Virus record (IMG/VR): IMGVR_UViG_3300049217_000104
Coordinates: 1-47,331 of that record
From: a virus
Length of the DNA stretch: 47,331 nucleotides
Strand: one strand, 5' to 3'
The notes below the pieces were generated by a model. The model saw only the letters and a program-made list of their open reading frames with translations. It did no database searches and was not told where the DNA came from. Below, in pieces: positions 38,403 to 47,331 of this stretch. A program made the position numbers and the translations under genes. Position 1 is the stretch's first letter. Every line of letters begins with the position of its first letter.

Positions 38403-39091
38403 AAGTCCGCGAGCCGTTCCCGGAGTGGGCCTGGCCCGAAGTGTGGGCCTGGATGGCGGACTTCCGCCACCGCGTCATTGACGACTTCGGCCCGAAAACG
38501 GTGGACGACTTTGTGGAGTACTCGATCCACCAGGCGGAGCGCACGCGGACCTGGGGCGTGTGGCGCGATCGCGAGCTGGGCGGGCTCATCACCTTCGAGA
38601 AACACAACGAAGTGATGGGCGTGAGCCACGTGATTTTCAAACGGACTTTTTGGGGGCAGGCCACCACCGTCACCGCGATGCGGGCGGTGTATGCGCAGAT
38701 ATTCGAGGCCGGGTTTAGGAAGATCGCCAGCGTGGTGTTTGAAGACAACCACGCCATGCGCGACCTGGCACGCAAGGGCGGCGCGCGGCAAGAGGGTTTG
38801 TTTCTCGATCACACGCAGCGCGCGGGCAAGCTGGTGAACATGGTCGCGCTGGGATTGACGAAAGGGGATTTCGATGGCACTGATGACCGGACTGGGCGCG
38901 CTGCTGGGATACTCGGCGAACACGACGGCCGCGCGGACGTCGACCAGCGACACCACCAAGACGCCGACGTACACGCCGGCGCAGCAGGCGGTGCAGAATC
39001 AGGAAGGCAGCCAGCTACAGGCGGATCTCGCAAACCCGGCCGGGTCCCCGCAGTTCGCCAGCGGCGGAGACGCCATCAACCAGAGCTTTAA
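38357..39091 (+). CDS. GNAT-type acetyltransferase with an out-of-frame overlapping tail
   Basis: The recognisable domain spans about 38400-38870: EVREPFPEWAWPEVWAWMAD, WGVWRDRELGGLITFEKHNE, then GFRKIASVVFEDNHAMRDLA, a normal GNAT length of about 160 residues. The frame then runs on for about 70 codons, rich in Arg, Gly and His and without domain features, across the start of the next gene. The stop expected near 38880 is missing in this frame. GTG at 38357 or a non-standard ATT at 38393 could be the start. The substrate is unknown; modification of a phage or host protein is possible. Confidence 0.6.
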   Translation: MGPAGTAPARSPIALEVREPFPEWAWPEVWAWMADFRHRVIDDFGPKTVDDFVEYSIHQAERTRTWGVWRDRELGGLITFEKHNEVMGVSHVIFKRTFWGQATTVTAMRAVYAQIFEAGFRKIASVVFEDNHAMRDLARKGGARQEGLFLDHTQRAGKLVNMVALGLTKGDFDGTDDRTGRAAGILGEHDGRADVDQRHHQDADVHAGAAGGAESGRQPATGGSRKPGRVPAVRQRRRRHQPEL

Positions 39092-39383
39092 CGGCGCCTC
39101 CGATTCACTCACCCAGCAGCTTGCGTCACGCGGCTTTGGAAAATCCGGCGTGGTGGGGAGCGGCCTGCAGAAGATCGGCCTGGCGCGCGCCGGAGCGATG
39201 GGCAGTTTGTATTCGAGCCTGCAATCGAGTTTCATGAACGCGGCGCAGCAGTTCGGATTCGCGAGCCCCGGATCGACCAGCGACACGACCAGCGTGGCGG
39301 CGGGATCGCCGGTAGCGGGTGCGCTGGGCGGCGGACTGACCACGCTGCAGAACCAATTGAACATGGCCGCGTCGGCGGCGTAG
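38874..39383 (+). CDS. Internal virion protein, possibly ejected with DNA
   Basis: The 169-residue product is Ser/Thr/Gln/Ala-rich with helices (GDAINQSFNGASDSLTQQLA, GAMGSLYSSLQSSFMNAAQQ) and a Gly-rich start. Such composition and size match small ejection proteins of podoviruses, and it lies in front of two larger internal proteins. AAAGGGG precedes the ATG. The upstream GNAT frame overlaps it by 218 bases. Confidence 0.55.
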   Translation: MALMTGLGALLGYSANTTAARTSTSDTTKTPTYTPAQQAVQNQEGSQLQADLANPAGSPQFASGGDAINQSFNGASDSLTQQLASRGFGKSGVVGSGLQKIGLARAGAMGSLYSSLQSSFMNAAQQFGFASPGSTSDTTSVAAGSPVAGALGGGLTTLQNQLNMAASAA

Positions 39384-39390
39384 AGGGCCC

Positions 39391-40746
39391 ATGGACTACT
39401 TGCAGCCGTTTTACGATTCGCTCTCGCAGGGCGTACAGGTGGCCCAGCACTTGAACGAGGCCGCGCGGCAAAACGCGGAACTCGAAGAGCAGAAGCGCGC
39501 GCACCTGGCGGACGAAGCCATCGCCGGACGCCACGCCGATATCGCCGAGGCCGCACAGAACGAGCGGACCATGCAGGACCGCCTCACCAACCAGCTTTCA
39601 CTCGCGAGCGCCGGAGCGCAGCCAGTGACCGATGGCACCACGGCGGCGACGATGAACGCGCCCAACCCGGCCGCCACTCCGCTGCCCTCCGGCATGGGCG
39701 ACGACGGCTCGCTTACCACTCAACCGAGTGGTGCGCCGGCGACGGTGTCGCAGCCGACGCGGATCACAACCAGCCCCACCGACAATCTGCTCACCTACAA
39801 CGGCAAGCAGTACCGCGTGCCCGACGCCGACGAAATGGCGAAGAAGGAGCTGGGGCGGCGCGTGGCCCAGGCCTCCGCGCTCGATGACGTGGAGCTGGAC
39901 CGCAAGGGCGTCACGCTGCCCAACGAAATCGGCAGCGCCTTCGGCATCAAACCGGGGCAGAAAGTTTTGCTCGACCACGCGAAGGGACTGGCCGATCTCT
40001 ACGACGCGCTGCACCCCAAACCGGCGAAGGGCGCCGATCCGAACAAGCCACCCGCCTACGAGAGCGCGACTAACGACAGGGGCGACGTCACCCCCATTAC
40101 ATGGAATCCCGACAAGGGAGCGTGGGAACCCGGCCAGGTCATCAAGGGTGTGGGCAAGACCAAGGAGCAGCCCACCGGCGAGCGCGCGAAAACCGCGCAG
40201 GAAAAAATGGCCGAGGCGCAGCAGGCCAAGCACGAAGACTACCAGCAGAAAGAGCAGGACCAGTGGCGCATCGCCTCCGAATATCAGAACGTCGCGCAGG
40301 ACACCAAATCGGAGACCATCATCGATCCGGGCAACAACAAAAATGAGGTTGTGAACAGCCCCGCGCGGCGCGCGTATTTCCAGGGGCAAGCCGACGCCGC
40401 AAAGAAGAAGGCCGTCGAATATCAGCACGCCGCCCAACAGATCCGCCAGCGCCAAGGCTGGGGCGAATTCGCTCCCGGCGCACAGAACGCCGGAGCGTCC
40501 GCCCTCCCATCACCGTCGGCGGGCGCACCGGCCCCGGCCCCAGCGGCGCAGGCTTCCACCCCTGCTGCCGCTGGAGCCGCCCCCAAAGCCGCGGCTCCTC
40601 CCAAGGCCGCGGCCCCCAAAGTCGCCACCATGGACGACGTGAACCGCGCGGTGAAGGCCAGCGGCAAGAGCAAGGCCGACGTGTTGAAGGGCTTCCAGGC
40701 GCAAGGCTGGACCATCGCCAGCCAATCTCCCACCGGGGTGCAATGA
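39391..40746 (+). CDS. Internal virion protein, Ala/Pro-rich
   Basis: The 451-residue product has a coiled-coil N-terminus (VAQHLNEAARQNAELEEQKR), a polar centre (LTYNGKQYRVPDADEMAKK), a long charged helix (EKMAEAQQAKHEDYQQKEQD), an Ala/Pro linker and a small C-terminal helical domain (VNRAVKASGKSKADVLKGFQ). It sits between the ejection-type protein and the polyvalent protein, so it is probably packaged and injected. No enzyme motif is visible. Confidence 0.55.
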   Translation: MDYLQPFYDSLSQGVQVAQHLNEAARQNAELEEQKRAHLADEAIAGRHADIAEAAQNERTMQDRLTNQLSLASAGAQPVTDGTTAATMNAPNPAATPLPSGMGDDGSLTTQPSGAPATVSQPTRITTSPTDNLLTYNGKQYRVPDADEMAKKELGRRVAQASALDDVELDRKGVTLPNEIGSAFGIKPGQKVLLDHAKGLADLYDALHPKPAKGADPNKPPAYESATNDRGDVTPITWNPDKGAWEPGQVIKGVGKTKEQPTGERAKTAQEKMAEAQQAKHEDYQQKEQDQWRIASEYQNVAQDTKSETIIDPGNNKNEVVNSPARRAYFQGQADAAKKKAVEYQHAAQQIRQRQGWGEFAPGAQNAGASALPSPSAGAPAPAPAAQASTPAAAGAAPKAAAPPKAAAPKVATMDDVNRAVKASGKSKADVLKGFQAQGWTIASQSPTGVQ

Positions 40747-40747
40747 G

Positions 40748-43700
40748 TTGGCATCGCCATCCAGTTTCGACGCCGACAGCTTCATGGCCGGCACGCCGGG
40801 CGAGAAACCCGCCGCCGCGCCAGGTGCGTTCGATGCCGACGCCTTCATGGCGAAGCCGAAGTCGATGTCCCAGCAGTTGCCCAGCGGTCCGCAGGCTGCC
40901 GCGACAGCTACCGACAAGGCGAAGTCGATAGTCGCCGCGATCCCGGTGGCCTCCGCGCAGCCACCGCCGCGCCCGGAAATCGGAGCTGCGCCGCCGCCCA
41001 CTCTGCTCCAGCGTTTGGAAGGTGTGCTGATCGGCACGCCCGAAAACGGAGCCACCGCCATCGGCCGCGCGATGGGCTACAACTTCGACGCGCCCACCGA
41101 AAACCGTCCCGCCGAAAACCTGCTGCAGCCGGAAGCCACGCTGCCCACAGAGAAGGGTGACAACGCGCTGGTGGGCGGCACGCGCGGCGCTCTCAAGGTG
41201 GTCGGTCAACTGACCAACGCGCCCAACATGCTCATGCTCGCCGGATCGGGCGGCATCGGAATGCTGGGTAAGGTGAGCACGCTGCTGCCGCGCGCGGTGT
41301 CGGCCGGCTTCAGCGTCCAAATGCTGCGGGATGCCTACAACCAGATTCCGGAAGTGAAGCACGCCTGGGACTCCGGCGATCCGGCGGCGGTGGCCGAAGC
41401 CATCACCAAGCTAGCGGCATCGGCCATCATGGGCGGCGCGGCCGGAGTGCACGCGGTCCATGGCGGCGCGCCGGTTGTCACGGATTCCCGTACTGAAATA
41501 AATACGCCGGAAGCGAAAACCGAAGCGACGGCGCCGGAGGCGAAGGAGGCCGCGGCCCCCACAGCGGCGGGTGGCTTCGACGCCAACGCGTTCATGGCTG
41601 CTGAGGGGCAGCAGCGTCCCACGTCCACTGCCGCAACTCCCGAACGTGGCCGCACGGCTGCATCCGCAGATGCGTTACCCCAAGCTGCCGCTCCCGGTGC
41701 GTCTCAACCATCTGCACCAGAGATTGGCACTCCGGGCAGCGCGGCGGCGAGTCCGGCGGATACGGCCGCCACCCCTCGATCGGTTGAAACTCCACAACCC
41801 GAAGCTACACCCGCCGAAGAACAGAACGGCTTGTTTGGCGACACCCACGACCTCACGACGCCGAGGGTCGGACGCGAGAAGTCGCCGGAGGCGGGCACGG
41901 TGGCGGAGATCCCCACCGGGGATATCCATGTCGATGCGCCGCGCTTCCAGTTCAAATCGAACGTGGGGGCGGGCGGCGCTGGCGAAGAATTCCGGGGCGT
42001 GACGAAGTTCGACCCCGAGAAGTCCGGCATCATTAGCGTCTGGCGCGATCCGGAGGACGGCAAGGTTTACGTGGTAAACGGGCACCACCGCGTCGAGATG
42101 GCGCAGCGGTTGGGCGCGCCGTCACTGACAGCCAGGTTCCTCGACGCCGGCGATGCGCAGGAGGCCCGCACCAAGGGCGCGCTCATCAACATCGCCGAAG
42201 GGCGCGGCGACTCGCTCGATGCGGCCAAGGTGTTCCGCGATTCCGGCATGGACGAGATGGCGCTCCAGCGCGAGGGCATTTCGCTGGTGGGCGAAAAAGC
42301 CAAAGAGGGAATGGCGCTGGCGAATTTGGATCCACATTTGTTCAGCAAAGTGGTGTCCGGCGATCTGCCGAAGGCGCGCGGCGCGGTGATCGGTGAAGGC
42401 CTGAAGAACCCCGTCGACCAACGCCAGCTTTACGATCTGCTGCAGGCCAGCGAGAAGAACGGCAAGCGCGTGACCAACGAGCAGGTGGGCGAAATGATCC
42501 GCCTGGCCAAAGGCGAAACCGACCAGCACACCGAAACCCAGGAGAACCTGTTCGGCAGCGAAGAAGCCACGCGCAGCCTGATTAAGGAAAAGGCCGAGGT
42601 ATCGGAATACGTGCAGCGCCGCATGGCGCAGGAGAAACGGCTCTTTCAGGCGGTGGGCAGCGAGACCGCGGCATCACGGCTGGGCGAGACCGGCAACGTG
42701 ATCAAGGCGGGTGCCAACGCCGAAGTCGCCGAGCGCACCGGGCAGGCCCATGCGCTCTACCAAAAACTTTCGACCATGAGCGGCCCGGTGTCCGACGCGT
42801 TGAACGCGGCGGCAGGGAAGATCGCAAAGGGGGATAATTCAAATGGTGTCAAAGAATCCGCCTACGGACAGATCAAGTCCACGCTCCTCGAACAGGCCGC
42901 TCGCCTCACAGGCGAAAGCCGCGCACCTGGTGAGCGATCTGAAGGAAATGGCGGCGGCGGGGCAGCTCAAACCAACGGCGCTGAAAATCGACCCGCAGGT
43001 TCCACCAGCCCAGCCGGCCAAGTAGGGAAACTCCCGCGCGAGTTGGCGGGAGCCGCGCCGCGCTATGCAGTCGGAGCGCACCAATTCCAGGTCTCTTTCG
43101 AGAGCGATGTGGATAAGGCCGCGTATATCGCGGCGCAGAAGGTGCGCTCCAAGCGCGACGCCAGCTACCTCAAATTTGCGATGGACCAAACCGGCCTGTC
43201 GGAATCGCACGTGCGGGCCGAAGGCCACCGCCTGAAAAGCAGCTTGGGCAGCATGGCGCGCGCGGCCATCGACGGCGGCGACACCAGCGAGCCGCTGCAC
43301 ATGGAGAAGCGAATCCCGCTCAAGGGTGAGCGCGCGATCGCCGCGCCGCCCGTGGCGAAGCCCGCTATCAGGGAAACCCCTACACCTAAGCCCGACGCAA
43401 CGCCAGCAGTCAAGGAATCCTTGACACCTGCGGCGGCGGAGCCAGCGGCCACGGAAGCCAGGCCGCGCAGCGAGACTCGCAAAGATCCGCTGTTCCAGAT
43501 GGGCGGCAAGGATCTGCAGGACCTCGCCACGAAGGGCGACCAAGGCGCTGCGGCGGAGCTGGCGCGGCGCAAGGCCAACCGCGAGGGCAAGGCGGTGCAG
43601 CCGCCAGCAGAACCCGTGCAAGGGGCGGCGGCGAGTGGCGACACTCGACGTCCGCCGTCGAATGTCGAAGCTGCCCGCGCGGAGCTGCGGACCCGCATCG

Positions 43701-46700
43701 CTGGCAAACTGCGCGACGGCGCCGACAGCCTGCAAAAGCAGATCGACGCCAAGCGCGATCCGGCCATCGGCCACCAGAACCTCACGGCGCGGCGGGCGCG
43801 GATCGCCGAGGGCATGGGCAAGGACGCGGACCGCATCGAAGATTCACAGAAGCGGATGCGGGCGCTCGCCGACTTGAACGAACGCGGTGAAGTGCCGCAG
43901 GTGCTGTCGCGCATCAACAACCGCGCCACGCTCGACGAATTGCGGCCCGGGTTTGAAGGCGCGAAGCCGGAGTACCGCAACCGGGACGCGGAGCGGTTGA
44001 AATCCGCCGGCATCAACGCCGGCAATTTCGACGAAGCCGCGCAGGCGGTGAAAGACCTGGACACAGCAAAGCGCGTCAAATCTCCGGAGCAGTTGAACCG
44101 GGAGCTGGAGCGCGGCCTGGTGGGCAAGAAGATCGAGGGATTCTTCCCCACGCCCAAGCCGGTTGTGGATCGCATGCTCGACGAAGCGCAGGTGAAGCCC
44201 GGCATGAGTGTGCTGGAGCCGAGCGCAGGCAAAGGCGACATCGCCGACGCCGCGCGCGATCGCGGAGCCAAGGTTACGGCCGTTGAAACCCATCCGGATC
44301 TGCGTTCGATTTTGGAAGCCAAGGGGCATGAGCTGGGCGGGCGCGATTTTCTCGAGCACAAAGGCCAGACCTACGACCGCATCGTGATGAATCCGCCGTT
44401 TGAGCGCGGCCAGGATATCGACCACGTGCAGCACGCCTACGATCTGCTGAAACCCGGCGGACGCGTGGTGTCGCTGATGAGCGAGGGTCCGTTTTTCCGC
44501 GACGACGCTAAGAGCCGCCAGTTCCGCGAGTGGCTGGACCAGGTGGGCGGCGACAGTGAAAAGCTGGACTCCGGAAGTTTCAAGGGGAAGGACTCGTTTC
44601 GCCAGACCGGGGTGAACGGGCGCATGGTGACCATTGACCGGCCCAACACGGAGCGCGGCAGTTTTTCGAATAAACGCACCCCGACAAGGGACGACGCCTC
44701 GACTTCGATGTTTGGCGAGAAGGACCAGGCTGCGCAGGCGCAGGAGCAGGCCGACAAGGAACGCCTCGAAGGGGAGCGGCTGACAGCGCAGTTCCGCGCG
44801 CCGGTGACCCGCGAGGAGCAGGTGAAGCGGCTGAAGCCCGACAAGACCGAGCGGCAAAGCGATATGTTCGGCGATCCGGATTCGGAAGCCAACGCGGGAC
44901 CGCGCCAGGGTGGATTGTTCGGCGACGAGCGCGGGAGTTTTTCGGGGAAGCAAAGTCCGCCGCCGCCCAAGGGCGGCTTTGAATCCTACGTGCGCAACGC
45001 CTTCGGTGAGATGAAGGATCTCAAAGACAAGCGCGATCTGGCGCAGGCGGAGCTGGAGCGGACCAAGGCCACGCCGGGCGATCAGGAGTTTGGGCGCCGC
45101 GTGATCGAATCGTTCACCGGGGAGCGGGACCTGTGGGCGGCGCGCGTCAACCAGGCGGTGGAGAAGCTGCGCCGGATCGTACCCAAAGCCGCCGACCAGG
45201 AAGGCTTGGCGCTGCTGCGCGAGTACCGGGGCAGGGAGGACGAGCTGGCGGACTGGCTCTCTGACCGCCCGCCGCTGCGCCTGGACATGAACGCGGGCGA
45301 CCATGCCGCGGCGATGCGGAACATCGAACGGATGCGGCCGGCCATTGAGAGCGCGCTCCATCCCACTCCCGCCATGCGCGCGGCGGACCAGGTGCTCACG
45401 AAGATCGCCAACCAGACCTTGCGCGAAGGCCAGCGCCTCGGTTTCCTCGAGAGCCGCTGGACGCCGGAGCAATACACGCCGCACATCCTGCACCCGAAGG
45501 GCGAAGGCCAAGTGCCCACGCCCGTCGGCGATCGCCTGGGGCGCGCGCTAGGCGGCAAGATCGGCAAGCATTTCGCGTTCGCCGAAACCCGCGACTATCC
45601 CACCTTGCTCGACGCGGTGGCGGACAACGTGAAGCCCAAGACCCTCAACGCGCTCGATGCCTTCACCATCCACGGCGATAGTTTTGCGACGGCGCGCGCC
45701 ACGCACCTGCTGGTGAACCAGATCAAGGACACCGGCGTCGGCATGGTCGAAGGCAACCGTGCGAAACGGCCGCGCGGCTGGGTGGAGCTGGCCCCGCACT
45801 CGCCGGAGTTCCGCACTCCGCAGCAGTTCTTGAGTCCGGAGGGCGAGCCCACGGCCGTCGAAGTGCCGTTGGTGGTGCCGAAGTATATCAGCGATGCGCT
45901 GCGTCCCATCACCGATCCCGAATACCTGGGAACGCTGGCCGGCTTCCGCAAGCTGCGCGTGTTTCAGGCGTACACCAAATCGGTGCAGCTTGGCCTCTCG
46001 ATGTTCCACGCCACCACGGAGAATTACATGGCGGCGGCGAACATGGGGGTGCGCGGCTGGGCCAAGGGCCTGATGGCAGATCGCACCAGTCCGGATTTTT
46101 TGAATGAGGAGCGCGATCTGATCGCCCACGGCGGCACGTCGCCGGTGCAGGGCCAGACCGTCGAAGCCTACAAGCATTTCGAGCCCGGTTCGATTCCGAC
46201 GTGGAGCGACATCTGGCGCAAGGCGCCAGGGGCGCGGGAGATGGACCGCATCGCCACCGGCCTCACCGATTTCACCTTCGGCAAGCTGCAACGCCAGTTC
46301 AAGGTGACCGACTACGCGATGCACAAAGCCGCGTGGATCGGCGACCATCCGCACGCGACCCCGGAGGACCGCACCGCGGCGATGCAGTCGATCGCCAAGG
46401 AAGTGAACGCCACCTATGGCGGGCTGCATTGGGAGAATCTGCGGGTCAACCGTTCGAGCGTTGAAGTGGCGCGGGCGCTGATGCTGGCACCCGACTGGAC
46501 CTTCTCGAATGTGTTCAACGTGAAATACGCGCTGGAGCGGGGAACGCCGGCGGGCAAGATGGCGCGCGCGTTCTGGACCCGCAACCTGGTGGGCGGCATG
46601 GCGGCGACACAGGTGGCGAGCCTGATGTGGGGCGGCAAGCCCTCGCCGAATCCGACTCAGGTGTACATGGGGAAGGATCGGGACGGCAAGGATGTTTACC

Positions 46701-47152
46701 AAAACCTGTTCTTCAAGGGCGCATCGGGCGACGTCATCAACCTGGTGCACAACGTGAGCGATTTCGGCGCGCTGCAGGGCCTGGCGCGGACCATCGCTGG
46801 CAAGGCAGCGCCGCTGGTGCGCGCCGGTGCCCAACTCTACGGCAACCGCGACTACCTGGGCCACGAAATCGTGCAGCGCGGCATGAACCCGGTGGCGGCG
46901 ACTGGGAGAGCTGCGTTCGAGACGGCGAAGGCGCTGGCACCCGTTCCGGTTTCGGTGCAGAACATCTACGACATGCTGGTGGGCCCCAAGGGCCAGCAGA
47001 AAGCCACGCACTACAGCGTGCCCGAAGTCGCGTCGACGATTTTTGCCGGCAACCCGCCGCGCCATATTCCGCCGCCCAACGGGATCGTGCACCCCAAGCT
47101 ATCGCTGATCGACCAACTGCGCACAGGACGCGTCTATAAAGGCGAGCGGTGA
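40748..47152 (+). CDS. Giant polyvalent protein: ParB-like and adenine-methyltransferase domains with a long structural C-terminus
   Basis: The 2134-residue product (TTG start) shows, in order: two FDAxxFMA motifs at residues 7-14 and 28-35; a hydrophobic helical segment (about 135-210); a third FDAxxFMA near 277; a ParB-like nuclease domain (about 385-560, with VVNGHHRVEMAQRLG near 440); linkers; an N6-adenine methyltransferase (about 1120-1300, with VLEPSAGKGDI at 1155 and NPPF at 1215-1218); and a roughly 700-residue helical C-terminus. Polyvalent proteins of phages and conjugative elements package such protective domains and inject them. Methylation would shield incoming DNA from restriction. 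It is the last complete gene. Confidence 0.8.
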   Translation: MASPSSFDADSFMAGTPGEKPAAAPGAFDADAFMAKPKSMSQQLPSGPQAAATATDKAKSIVAAIPVASAQPPPRPEIGAAPPPTLLQRLEGVLIGTPENGATAIGRAMGYNFDAPTENRPAENLLQPEATLPTEKGDNALVGGTRGALKVVGQLTNAPNMLMLAGSGGIGMLGKVSTLLPRAVSAGFSVQMLRDAYNQIPEVKHAWDSGDPAAVAEAITKLAASAIMGGAAGVHAVHGGAPVVTDSRTEINTPEAKTEATAPEAKEAAAPTAAGGFDANAFMAAEGQQRPTSTAATPERGRTAASADALPQAAAPGASQPSAPEIGTPGSAAASPADTAATPRSVETPQPEATPAEEQNGLFGDTHDLTTPRVGREKSPEAGTVAEIPTGDIHVDAPRFQFKSNVGAGGAGEEFRGVTKFDPEKSGIISVWRDPEDGKVYVVNGHHRVEMAQRLGAPSLTARFLDAGDAQEARTKGALINIAEGRGDSLDAAKVFRDSGMDEMALQREGISLVGEKAKEGMALANLDPHLFSKVVSGDLPKARGAVIGEGLKNPVDQRQLYDLLQASEKNGKRVTNEQVGEMIRLAKGETDQHTETQENLFGSEEATRSLIKEKAEVSEYVQRRMAQEKRLFQAVGSETAASRLGETGNVIKAGANAEVAERTGQAHALYQKLSTMSGPVSDALNAAAGKIAKGDNSNGVKESAYGQIKSTLLEQAARLTGESRAPGERSEGNGGGGAAQTNGAENRPAGSTSPAGQVGKLPRELAGAAPRYAVGAHQFQVSFESDVDKAAYIAAQKVRSKRDASYLKFAMDQTGLSESHVRAEGHRLKSSLGSMARAAIDGGDTSEPLHMEKRIPLKGERAIAAPPVAKPAIRETPTPKPDATPAVKESLTPAAAEPAATEARPRSETRKDPLFQMGGKDLQDLATKGDQGAAAELARRKANREGKAVQPPAEPVQGAAASGDTRRPPSNVEAARAELRTRIAGKLRDGADSLQKQIDAKRDPAIGHQNLTARRARIAEGMGKDADRIEDSQKRMRALADLNERGEVPQVLSRINNRATLDELRPGFEGAKPEYRNRDAERLKSAGINAGNFDEAAQAVKDLDTAKRVKSPEQLNRELERGLVGKKIEGFFPTPKPVVDRMLDEAQVKPGMSVLEPSAGKGDIADAARDRGAKVTAVETHPDLRSILEAKGHELGGRDFLEHKGQTYDRIVMNPPFERGQDIDHVQHAYDLLKPGGRVVSLMSEGPFFRDDAKSRQFREWLDQVGGDSEKLDSGSFKGKDSFRQTGVNGRMVTIDRPNTERGSFSNKRTPTRDDASTSMFGEKDQAAQAQEQADKERLEGERLTAQFRAPVTREEQVKRLKPDKTERQSDMFGDPDSEANAGPRQGGLFGDERGSFSGKQSPPPPKGGFESYVRNAFGEMKDLKDKRDLAQAELERTKATPGDQEFGRRVIESFTGERDLWAARVNQAVEKLRRIVPKAADQEGLALLREYRGREDELADWLSDRPPLRLDMNAGDHAAAMRNIERMRPAIESALHPTPAMRAADQVLTKIANQTLREGQRLGFLESRWTPEQYTPHILHPKGEGQVPTPVGDRLGRALGGKIGKHFAFAETRDYPTLLDAVADNVKPKTLNALDAFTIHGDSFATARATHLLVNQIKDTGVGMVEGNRAKRPRGWVELAPHSPEFRTPQQFLSPEGEPTAVEVPLVVPKYISDALRPITDPEYLGTLAGFRKLRVFQAYTKSVQLGLSMFHATTENYMAAANMGVRGWAKGLMADRTSPDFLNEERDLIAHGGTSPVQGQTVEAYKHFEPGSIPTWSDIWRKAPGAREMDRIATGLTDFTFGKLQRQFKVTDYAMHKAAWIGDHPHATPEDRTAAMQSIAKEVNATYGGLHWENLRVNRSSVEVARALMLAPDWTFSNVFNVKYALERGTPAGKMARAFWTRNLVGGMAATQVASLMWGGKPSPNPTQVYMGKDRDGKDVYQNLFFKGASGDVINLVHNVSDFGALQGLARTIAGKAAPLVRAGAQLYGNRDYLGHEIVQRGMNPVAATGRAAFETAKALAPVPVSVQNIYDMLVGPKGQQKATHYSVPEVASTIFAGNPPRHIPPPNGIVHPKLSLIDQLRTGRVYKGER

Positions 47153-47331
47153 GGGCAATGGAGTGGATCGCCGCCGGCGCGTTGCTGCTGTCGGTGGTGG
47201 GCGCGATCTCGGGCGTGGCGAACTACATCATGCTGCAAGCGATCAAGCTGGCGATCTCGAATCTAAAAGTGGCCGACGGCGAAAAGCAGCGCCAGGCGCG
47301 GGAGAGCATCGAGCTGTGGGTGGAGACTAAC
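47149..47331 (+). CDS. Membrane-anchored protein cut by the window end
   Basis: This partial gene starts at GTG 47149 (GTGA overlap) or ATG 47158. The first 30 residues from the ATG (MEWIAAGALLLSVVGAISGV and on) are one membrane segment, followed by a charged helix (ADGEKQRQARESIELWV). That is the shape of a small phage membrane protein with a cytoplasmic or periplasmic coil, such as a holin or spanin component. The stop is not in the window. Confidence 0.55.
   Translation, partial: MRAMEWIAAGALLLSVVGAISGVANYIMLQAIKLAISNLKVADGEKQRQARESIELWVETN

Noticed and set aside
43844-45511. 555-codon leftward open frame opposite the polyvalent gene
   Set aside because: The plus strand encodes a recognisable methyltransferase and conserved C-terminus; the reverse frame has no motif and reflects codon bias.
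40748-47152. Naming the giant protein as DarB or another specific antirestriction protein
   Set aside because: The domain set is similar in spirit, but I cannot align enough of it by eye to claim that orthology.
1-47331. Direct terminal repeat or cohesive ends
   Set aside because: The first and last 20 bases do not match each other directly or as complements, so no terminal redundancy is visible in this window.

Overview
The window reads as most or all of a GC-rich tailed-phage genome (or an excised or integrated prophage). Genes are packed head to tail, very often with 4-base ATGA or GTGA overlaps, and they include large terminase, portal, scaffold, capsid, tail, lysis and ejection-type proteins. 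No tape-measure, tail-tube or sheath gene is recognisable. The portal is close in length to the P22 portal, and the gene set ends in a giant virion-type polyvalent protein, so a short-tailed (podovirus-like) virion is the best guess. A tyrosine recombinase suggests a temperate lifestyle. The host cannot be read from the sequence. Base composition and my recollection of similar small proteins point weakly to a soil bacterium such as an acidobacterium. I see no tRNA, rRNA or CRISPR array.

Layout. (1) Positions 136-809: two small leftward genes, with a plus-strand terminator-like hairpin inside the second. (2) Positions 810-938: a divergent control region with three copies of a 16-base inverted repeat. 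(3) Positions 939-10274: a rightward early operon of about 25 mostly tiny genes, many of them Cys-rich. It holds an integrase, an initiator-like protein joining a winged helix to a DnaA domain I-like module, a GroES co-chaperonin, a J-domain protein and an HNH protein. A possible replication origin (four copies of a 14-base palindrome, a DnaA-box-like site, an AT-rich stretch and CAG/CTG arms) lies at 1992-2159. (4) Positions 10297-11230: a switch region with a leaderless histone-like mini-gene, then a leftward double-HTH regulator with its own promoter and operator. (5) Positions 11230-47331: the late operon, in the order small terminase, sigma factor, large terminase, portal, scaffold, decoration protein, capsid, structural proteins, connectors, tail hub, lysis genes, fibre, acetyltransferase and internal virion proteins. 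The last gene is cut by the window end.

How the parts may work together. No DNA polymerase, primase or helicase is visible, so replication probably depends on the host replisome, recruited by the DnaA-like initiator. GroES and the J-domain protein probably redirect host chaperones to phage proteins. The sigma factor probably switches host RNA polymerase to the late genes. The 2134-residue protein combines ParB-like and DNA adenine methyltransferase modules and probably enters the cell with the DNA. These roles are inferred from domain patterns read by eye; no database search was possible.
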